NCBI RefSeq assembly: GCF_030269485.1 | Contig: NZ_BSTL01000003.1 | Location: 186,001 to 250,000, forward strand | Source of the DNA: Actinoplanes sp. NBRC 103695 | GTDB taxonomy: Bacteria > Actinomycetota > Actinomycetes > Mycobacteriales > Micromonosporaceae | Direction: 5' to 3' | Length of the DNA stretch: 64,000 bases | Shown here: positions 58,665-64,000 of the stretch, one piece after another | Position numbering within the stretch: the first letter of the stretch is position 1 | Layout: the number at the start of each line of letters is the position of its first letter | Position numbers and translations under genes: made by a program | The notes under the pieces: model-generated | Told to the model about the DNA's origin: nothing | Databases searched by the model: none | What the model saw: the letters and a program-made list of their open reading frames with translations, nothing else

Positions 58665-59329
58665 TCACAAGCGCGCAGGAGGGCCGCGAAGCAGCCGTGC
58701 AGCCGGATCAGGTGTCACGGATGACGGTCGTCCTGGGTCACCGCAGCCCCCTGGTCGCCGCCGCGTTGTCCGCCACTCTCGCCCAGTTCGCGGACATGCA
58801 GGTCGTCGTGGAGTCGTGCCACACGAAGCTGCTGGCCCTGGCTCGTCGCAGGAAGCCCCGGGTGGTCGTGATCGACCACGATCTGGCCGACCCGGCCGCG
58901 GTCGCCGAGTTCTGCCGGCACCTCTGTGCGGCCTTGCCGGACACCCGGGTGCTGGTGATCGCCGACCATCAGCGGTCGGGGGGAGTTCTCAGCCGGTTCG
59001 TCAGCCTCGCGCCGCAGGTCGGACTGATCGGCACCGAGGCGGCCCCCGAGGATCTGATCTCGGCCATCTGTCAGCTCGACCGGGGCGAGCCGGTGCTCGA
59101 CGCCAGGATGGCGCTGGCCGTGTTCGCCGCGGACCGTAACCCGTTCACCGACCGCGAGCGCGAGGTCCTCCAGCTGGCGGGCGAGGGTGCGCCGGTCTGC
59201 GACATCGCGGCCAAGCTGCATCTGAGCAAGGGGACGGTGCGCAATCATCTGTCCCGGATCCTGTCCAAGACGGGCGCCCGCACCAGGATCGAAGCCATCC
59301 GGCTGGCACAGGAGGCCGGCTGGGTATGA
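58628..59329 (+). CDS. RamR/AmfR-like LuxR-type response regulator
   Basis: This regulator of up to 233 residues has a receiver-like domain (VVLGHRSPLVAAALSATLAQ, with the acidic site in VVVIDHDLADP) and a C-terminal LuxR HTH (about 165-228: FTDREREVLQLAGEGAPVCD, L-S-K-G-T-V-R-N-H-L-S-R-I-L-S-K-T-G-A-R-T-R). The ending RIEAIRLAQEAGWV is nearly that of RamR/AmfR, which switches on SapB/AmfS lanthipeptide genes. Two ABC exporters of the RamA/RamB kind adjoin it. The start is uncertain: GTG 58628 has the ribosome site, but the receiver domain really begins at ATG 58721. Confidence 0.78.
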   Translation: MHRGIEHHRAVLITSAQEGREAAVQPDQVSRMTVVLGHRSPLVAAALSATLAQFADMQVVVESCHTKLLALARRRKPRVVVIDHDLADPAAVAEFCRHLCAALPDTRVLVIADHQRSGGVLSRFVSLAPQVGLIGTEAAPEDLISAICQLDRGEPVLDARMALAVFAADRNPFTDREREVLQLAGEGAPVCDIAAKLHLSKGTVRNHLSRILSKTGARTRIEAIRLAQEAGWV

Positions 59330-59404
59330 GCAAATCAGACATTACGGACTAATTCACACGGTGAGTCGGTAGATGTCGGCTCACCCGGAGCGTATCGTCC
59401 ATCC

Positions 59405-59447
59405 TGCGGGCGTTCCGGGCGACCGACACCCTTCCGGGATGCCCGCA
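59405..59447. terminator. Weak terminator-like inverted repeat
   Basis: TGCGGGC and GCCCGCA are 29 bases apart in the gap between the convergent regulator and exporter genes. The stem is only 7 bases and the loop long, so this is tentative. Confidence 0.3.
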
Positions 59448-59449
59448 AA

Positions 59450-61165
59450 TCAAGCCGCCTTGTCGGCCTGCGGCGCTGCCTCCCATCGCCCGAGCAGGTC
59501 GCGGTAGAGCGCCGAGCCGGCGACCACCGCCTCGTGATCCCCGATCACCGCGCTCGCCCCGTCCAGCACCAGCACCCGCCGGCCCCGCAGCGCCGAGCTG
59601 ATCCGGTGCGCGATCACGACCAGGGTGCCTTCGCGAGCGGCGAACGCCTCCTCGGCCCGCCGTTCCGCCGCGTGGTCGAGATGACACGTCGCCTCGTCGA
59701 GGACCACCAGCCGGGCCGGTGACAGGTAGGCCCGCACCAGGGCGAGCAACTGCCGCTCACCCGCCGACAGACTTCCCGGAGACACCACCGCGTCCAGGCC
59801 GCCCAGCCGCTCGATCAGCTCCGCGGCGCCCACCGCGCGCACGGCGTCGGCGATCTTCCGCCGTTTCGCGAACGGGCGCAGATAGACCAGGTTGCTCCGC
59901 ACCGTCCCGGTGAACACGTAAGCCTCCTGGGGGATCAGGACACGGACGCCGGCCCGGCCGGCGGCCGGCAACTCGACCGGATCGACGCCACCGACCAGGA
60001 CCGATCCCTCATCCGGCCGCACGAGGCCGCACAGCAGGGCCGCCAGCGTGGACTTGCCGACGCCGCTCGGACCGACGACCACGAGATGATCGCCCTCCGG
60101 GATCGTCAGTCCCAGGCCCCGCAACACCGGCTCGGACTGCGGCCCGTAGGCGAAGGTCACGCCACTGAGCCGCACCTCGTGTCCGCTGGGCGGCGGGGCC
60201 CCGGCCCGCAGGGGAGGCGAGGTCGCCCCGGCGTCCAGGATCCGCCCGAGGGTGACCACGAAGCGCAGGCCGCTGCCGCCGACGCCGCCGATCAGCGCGC
60301 TCAGCGCGGGCTGCATCCCGAACAGGACGTACATCAGCCCGCCGATGATCTCGCCCGCGCTCAGACCCGCTCCGCTGAGCCGTCCCGCGGCGCCGAGCAG
60401 GATCACCAACGGCAACCAACCCCCGACGGCAAAGCAGAGGGTACGCAGCGCGGCAACCTTCGCCAGGGCCCGCTCGGCCGCCGCCTGTTCCGCGATGGGG
60501 TTCCCGGCGAGCTCGGCGGCGTGGTCCTCGGCGCCCGAGGCGACCACGTCACGAAGCCCGGCCAGGACGGCGCCCGTCGCGGCGGCGACGCGTTCCTCCG
60601 CGCGCACCGAGGCGCGGTACCGGTTGACCGACAGGCCCAGCGTGGCGGCGAACGCCGCCACGCCGACCAGGAACGGCGGCATGATCAGCAGCACGATCAC
60701 CGGTGCGAGCGCCAGCAGGCCCGCCACGGCCGCCACCATCGACACCAGGAAGCCTCGCAGCACCACGACCATGCCCGCGTACGTGTCCCGGACGACCTCG
60801 ACCTGACGCGTCAGCCTGGCCAGTGCTCCGTCGTCCCGGCCGCCGGTCACTCCCCGGTGCAGGGCGTCGGAGACCACCCGGCGGACGAGATCGTCACGCA
60901 ACGGCTCGACCAGGTCGCCGAGGCGCCGGTACACCTGGCGGGATCCGAGCGATCCCACCGCCGCCGCCACCAGCAGGGCCAGCAACCAGCCGACCCCGGT
61001 CAGCGGCTCGCCGACCAGGAAGCCGCCGTCCACGGCGCGGGCGACGGCCAGCCCGGAGACGGCGACCGGGAGAGCCTCCGGCACGGACCATCCGAGCAGC
61101 ACCAGCAAGGGCCGGCGGCGCAGCGCGGACGCGCCGAACCTCAACTCCCTACGCATCGGGCTCAC
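59450..61165 (-). CDS. ABC exporter half, RamB/AmfA-like (second of pair)
   Basis: This protein of about 571 residues has six membrane helices (about residues 15-310) fused to an ATPase domain (about 335-560). It has Walker A GPSGVGKST, a variant signature SLSAGERQLLALVRA, Walker B RLVVLDEATCHLD with the catalytic Glu present, and the switch histidine in VIAHRIS. The start is GTG 61165 (17-base overlap with the upstream gene) or ATG 61156 (8-base overlap). With its neighbour it should form a heterodimeric peptide exporter. SapB/AmfS clusters carry just such a pair beside a RamR-like regulator. Confidence 0.82.
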   Translation of the reverse strand: MSPMRRELRFGASALRRRPLLVLLGWSVPEALPVAVSGLAVARAVDGGFLVGEPLTGVGWLLALLVAAAVGSLGSRQVYRRLGDLVEPLRDDLVRRVVSDALHRGVTGGRDDGALARLTRQVEVVRDTYAGMVVVLRGFLVSMVAAVAGLLALAPVIVLLIMPPFLVGVAAFAATLGLSVNRYRASVRAEERVAAATGAVLAGLRDVVASGAEDHAAELAGNPIAEQAAAERALAKVAALRTLCFAVGGWLPLVILLGAAGRLSGAGLSAGEIIGGLMYVLFGMQPALSALIGGVGGSGLRFVVTLGRILDAGATSPPLRAGAPPPSGHEVRLSGVTFAYGPQSEPVLRGLGLTIPEGDHLVVVGPSGVGKSTLAALLCGLVRPDEGSVLVGGVDPVELPAAGRAGVRVLIPQEAYVFTGTVRSNLVYLRPFAKRRKIADAVRAVGAAELIERLGGLDAVVSPGSLSAGERQLLALVRAYLSPARLVVLDEATCHLDHAAERRAEEAFAAREGTLVVIAHRISSALRGRRVLVLDGASAVIGDHEAVVAGSALYRDLLGRWEAAPQADKAA

Positions 61166-62846
61166 CGGCGGTGGTGCCGAAGACCGCCCGGTACTCCGGC
61201 CGTAACCACAACTCGTCGTGCCGGCCCACCGCGCGCACCCGCCCGGACTCCAGCCACACCACCAGGTCCGACCGGGCGGCGGTGTGCGCCCGATGGGTCA
61301 TGAGCAGGCGGGTACGGGCCCGGTCACCGGCTGCCGGGCCGTCCGGCGCCGGCCCGGTCAGCGCGGCGGTCACCTGCATCTCGGTCACCATGTCCAGGCT
61401 GGAGGTGGCGTCGTCGAGCACCATGAGCCGCCGGGCGTGCCAGGCCCGGGCGAGTCCCAGCCGCTGCGCCTCCCCGCCGGACATCGGGGCCCGGGCCAGG
61501 GGAGTGTCGTAACCCTCGGGCAGCCGGCTCACGAACGCGTCGGCGTACACGGCTCGCGCTGCCGCCCGTACCTCAGCGGCCGGACGCCTCGCACCGATCG
61601 CCGCCGCGACCGACTCGCCCACCAGCACCGGCCGTTCGAAGGCGCACCCGACCGCCTCGCGCAGCGCGGCGTGGCTCAGCTCGCTGAGCGGGACGCCGTC
61701 GAGCAGGACCTCACCGGCGTCCGGATCGCGCAACCGGGCGGCGAGCCCCGCCAGGACGGACTTGCCGGCGCCGGAGGCGCCGACGACCGCGACGGTGGCG
61801 CCGCCCGGCAGGTCCAGGTCGATGCCGTCGAGCAGCGTCTGCTCCTCGTCCCGCACGCTGACGCCGCGCAACCGCAGCCTGCCCGGCCCCTCGGGCAGGC
61901 TGCGGTCGCCGTAGCGGACCGGCTCGACCGCGAGCACCTCGTCGGCGCGGCGCCCGCCCGCCCGGGCGTGCGCGATCTGCCCGAAGACCCCGGTGAGCTG
62001 TCCCAGCCCGGCGCCGATCACGGCGTACTGCCCGGCCGCGAACAGCTCGCCGGGGCTGATCCGCCCGGCCGTCAGAGCCAGGCCGCCGGCGATGAGCACC
62101 ACCACGAGCACGGCGGGCCCGGCGACGCCGGCCTGGGCCACGGACCGGGACAGCACCTCCCACGTCGCCCGCCCGTGCCGGTGCAGGTCGGGCAGCGGAG
62201 TCAGGATCCGGTCGGTCTCCTGCGTCAGCGTGCCCGCGGCGGCGATCGTGCGCGAGCCGGCCAGTGCCTCGGTGAGCAGCGCGGCGAGCCGGCCCTGGAC
62301 GTGCTGGTATCCGGTGACCACGTCGGCGGTGCGCCGGGCGTAGGCCCTCAGCACCAGTCCGCAGAGGACGGATCCGGCCAGGAAGGCCGCGCCGAGCGTG
62401 AGGTCCATCGTGGTGAGCAGGACCAGACTGCCCAGCGGGGGCAGCGCCGCGGTCACCGCCGCCACCAGGCTGACGCCGGCGTACGCCGCCTCCACGGAGT
62501 TGCCGGACACCCGGCTGACCAGATCGCCCACCTCGAACCGCCGGGCCCGGTCCGGTCCGATCGCCAGCAGATGCCGGACCAGCCGGTTGCGCAGCCACGC
62601 GGTGCCGCTCGCGGTGGTGGTGGTCGTGGTCACGGACTCGACCGCCTCGGCCGTGGCCCCGAGCGCGATCAGGGCCGCGGCCAGCACGACCCATCGGCCA
62701 CCGTCCCCGGCCACGGTGGCGTCCACCGCGTGCCCCAGCACGGCGGGCATGGCCAGCGCGACGAGGCTGCCGGCGAGGCTCGCCGACCCGAACAGCCACA
62801 GCGAGACACCGCCGCGCCGCAGGACGGCCCGGAACGTCGTCGTCAC
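61149..62846 (-). CDS. ABC exporter half, RamA/AmfB-like (first of pair)
   Basis: This 565-residue protein has six membrane helices (about residues 12-300) and an ATPase domain (about 335-555). It has Walker A GASGAGKSV, signature PMSGGEAQRLGLARAW and Walker B RLMVLDDATSSLD, in which the catalytic Glu is replaced by Asp; its switch region is THRAHT. This degenerate site together with the normal site of its partner is typical of heterodimeric exporters. GTG 62846 overlaps the peptidase stop by 4 bases (GTGA), so peptidase and exporter are coupled. Probable cargo is a small modified peptide. Confidence 0.82.
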   Translation of the reverse strand: MTTTFRAVLRRGGVSLWLFGSASLAGSLVALAMPAVLGHAVDATVAGDGGRWVVLAAALIALGATAEAVESVTTTTTTASGTAWLRNRLVRHLLAIGPDRARRFEVGDLVSRVSGNSVEAAYAGVSLVAAVTAALPPLGSLVLLTTMDLTLGAAFLAGSVLCGLVLRAYARRTADVVTGYQHVQGRLAALLTEALAGSRTIAAAGTLTQETDRILTPLPDLHRHGRATWEVLSRSVAQAGVAGPAVLVVVLIAGGLALTAGRISPGELFAAGQYAVIGAGLGQLTGVFGQIAHARAGGRRADEVLAVEPVRYGDRSLPEGPGRLRLRGVSVRDEEQTLLDGIDLDLPGGATVAVVGASGAGKSVLAGLAARLRDPDAGEVLLDGVPLSELSHAALREAVGCAFERPVLVGESVAAAIGARRPAAEVRAAARAVYADAFVSRLPEGYDTPLARAPMSGGEAQRLGLARAWHARRLMVLDDATSSLDMVTEMQVTAALTGPAPDGPAAGDRARTRLLMTHRAHTAARSDLVVWLESGRVRAVGRHDELWLRPEYRAVFGTTAGEPDA

Positions 62847-64000
62847 GGCCGGCCGGCTGTCGTCGTACCCGTCGCACCGGTTGTCGAACGGGTCAATCCG
62901 GTGTGCGATGCCAGGAACGCCAGCATGTCGGCCGCCAGCGCGACCGATCGGCTCGCCGCGCGGGCGCCGTGGCCCACCTGCTCCTCGCGGCGCAGCAGGA
63001 CCTCGCCGGCACCCGCCGAGGCGTGCTGCAGGGCCGCGCACATCTTGCGGGCGTGCAACGGATCCACCCGGGTGTCACCGTCGAACACGGTGAAGAGCAC
63101 GGCCGGATAGGGCGTTCCCTCGCGTACGCGATGGTATGGCGAGTAGGCCAGAAGCGCGCGCGCCTGTTCCGGATCCGCCACCGAACCGTACTCACCACGC
63201 CAGCGCTCGCCGAGGCCGAAACGCTCGTAGCGGGCCATGTCGAGCACCGGCGCCGAGCAGACCGCGGCCGCGAACAGGTCCGGGCGCTGGGTGACGGCCG
63301 CGCCGACGAGCAGGCCGCCGTTCGACTCGCCGCAGATGCCCAGCTGCGCGGGGGTGGTGAGGCCGTCGGCGATCAGTCCCTCCGCCACGGCCACGAAGTC
63401 GTCGAAGACGTTCTGCTTGCGGCCGAGCATGCCGGCCCGGTGCCACTGTTCACCCTCCTCGCCGCCGCCTCGCAGATGCGCGAAGACGACGGTGCCGCCG
63501 GCCCGCATCCAGGCCAGCGTGTAGGCGGAGTAGGTGGGGGTCAGCGGGATACCGAATCCGCCGTAGCCGTACAGCAGAGTCGGCCGCGGGCCGTCACCCT
63601 CGGTGAGGACGACCGCCCTGATCGCGGTCCCGTCGGCAGAGCGGAAGACCTTCTGACGGGTACGCACGCGGCCCGCGACCGCGGTGACGGCACCTTTCGC
63701 ACGGTACGGCCGCGCCCGCACGTCGCAGTGCAGCACGCTCTCCGGCGTGACGTGGTCGGTGTAGGTGAACCAGAGGTCGTGACCGGGCTCGGCCCGGGTG
63801 CACAGCGACCCCACCGTTCCCGCGCCGGGCAGCGGAACCTCGCCGAGCACCTCGCCGGTGCCGAGGTCGTGCAGGGTGACCTCGCCGAGGGCGTGCCGGA
63901 CCCGGGTGACCGCGAGGACCGGCCGGGGCAGCTCGCCCCCGCCGAGGATCACGAAGTCGGCCAGCACCGCCTCCGGGTCCTCCGGCACCAGGTCACGCCA
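62843..64000 (-). CDS. Prolyl-oligopeptidase (S9A) family peptidase, N-terminus beyond the window
   Basis: The visible 385 codons cover the end of the propeller domain and the whole alpha/beta-hydrolase domain. Catalytic serine: ICGESNGGLLVGAAV. The Asp lies in FTVFDGDTRVDPLHA and the His in EQVGHGARA. Typical S9A segments are LLYGYGGFGIPLTPTYSAYT, VFAHLRGGGEEGEQWHRAGM and NVFDDFVAVAEGLI. These enzymes cut after proline in short peptides; relatives of this type (for example FlaP) remove leader peptides in class III lanthipeptide clusters. It is translationally coupled to the exporter pair, which supports a peptide-processing role. The start lies to the right of base 64000. Confidence 0.88.
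   Translation of the reverse strand, partial: WRDLVPEDPEAVLADFVILGGGELPRPVLAVTRVRHALGEVTLHDLGTGEVLGEVPLPGAGTVGSLCTRAEPGHDLWFTYTDHVTPESVLHCDVRARPYRAKGAVTAVAGRVRTRQKVFRSADGTAIRAVVLTEGDGPRPTLLYGYGGFGIPLTPTYSAYTLAWMRAGGTVVFAHLRGGGEEGEQWHRAGMLGRKQNVFDDFVAVAEGLIADGLTTPAQLGICGESNGGLLVGAAVTQRPDLFAAAVCSAPVLDMARYERFGLGERWRGEYGSVADPEQARALLAYSPYHRVREGTPYPAVLFTVFDGDTRVDPLHARKMCAALQHASAGAGEVLLRREEQVGHGARAASRSVALAADMLAFLASHTGLTRSTTGATGTTTAGRP

Noticed and set aside
1..64000. tRNA or rRNA genes, CRISPR arrays, insertion sequences, integrase genes, prophage
   Set aside because: I looked for cloverleaf-like segments, regularly spaced repeats, transposase or integrase motifs and flanking inverted repeats and found none that I could support by eye.

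Overview
The window is high-GC DNA with GTG starts, stop/start overlaps between genes, an mce-type lipid importer, a PucR-family regulator, F420-type luciferase-like oxidoreductases, SARP and LuxR regulators, a WXG100-like protein and a giant RHS protein. This points to the chromosome of a morphologically complex actinomycete; Micromonosporaceae (Actinoplanes-like) is my best guess, but no rRNA or other marker is present to prove it. I see no tRNA, rRNA, CRISPR array, transposase or phage gene.

Layout, left. Bases 1-6770 (minus) are one long operon: three secreted proteins, then the Mkl/MlaF ATPase, two YrbE permeases and two Mce proteins, running off the left edge. Facing it at 7087-9599 (plus) are a PucR regulator and two Mce-associated membrane proteins, so 1-9600 is one lipid-uptake locus. 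Bases 9700-17000 hold scattered secreted proteins (FG-GAP repeat, PLL propeller, DUF3455, YVTN propeller) separated by gene remnants: a SARP N-terminus, a propeller C-terminus and a frameshifted oxidoreductase C-terminus.

Middle. Bases 17283-25706 are an 8.1-kb RHS/YD-repeat polymorphic toxin followed by a 69-residue two-helix membrane protein that is a candidate immunity protein. A uridine-kinase-like gene, an M48 membrane peptidase and an ESX/WXG100-like pair follow. Bases 30942-34660 are a compact module that I cannot match to a known class: a strong promoter, a 66-residue peptide with eight cysteines, a stem-loop, a MauE-like membrane redox protein, a TlpA thioredoxin, a small S26 signal peptidase and an ABC exporter. 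It looks like a dedicated pathway for making, oxidising, cleaving and exporting a disulfide-rich peptide. A lactonase-like propeller and a Zur-box-controlled zinc importer (binding protein, ATPase, two permeases) come next. The importer abuts a secreted cholesterol-dependent-cytolysin-like protein (39429-41060) that lacks the usual undecapeptide and faces a LuxR regulator.

Right. Bases 42600-58320 are mixed: a propeller protein, a YcgQ/YcgR-type pair, a GGDEF-EAL protein, three luciferase-like oxidoreductases, an amidohydrolase with a LuxR regulator, STAS and HATPase sigma-control proteins, a second copy of the FG-GAP gene with the same 5' leader hairpin, and an ABC importer without its ATPase. 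Bases 58615-64000 look like the edge of a SapB/AmfS (class III lanthipeptide) cluster: a RamR/AmfR-like regulator, two RamA/RamB-like ABC exporters and a prolyl-oligopeptidase. The synthetase and precursor, if present, lie beyond the right edge.
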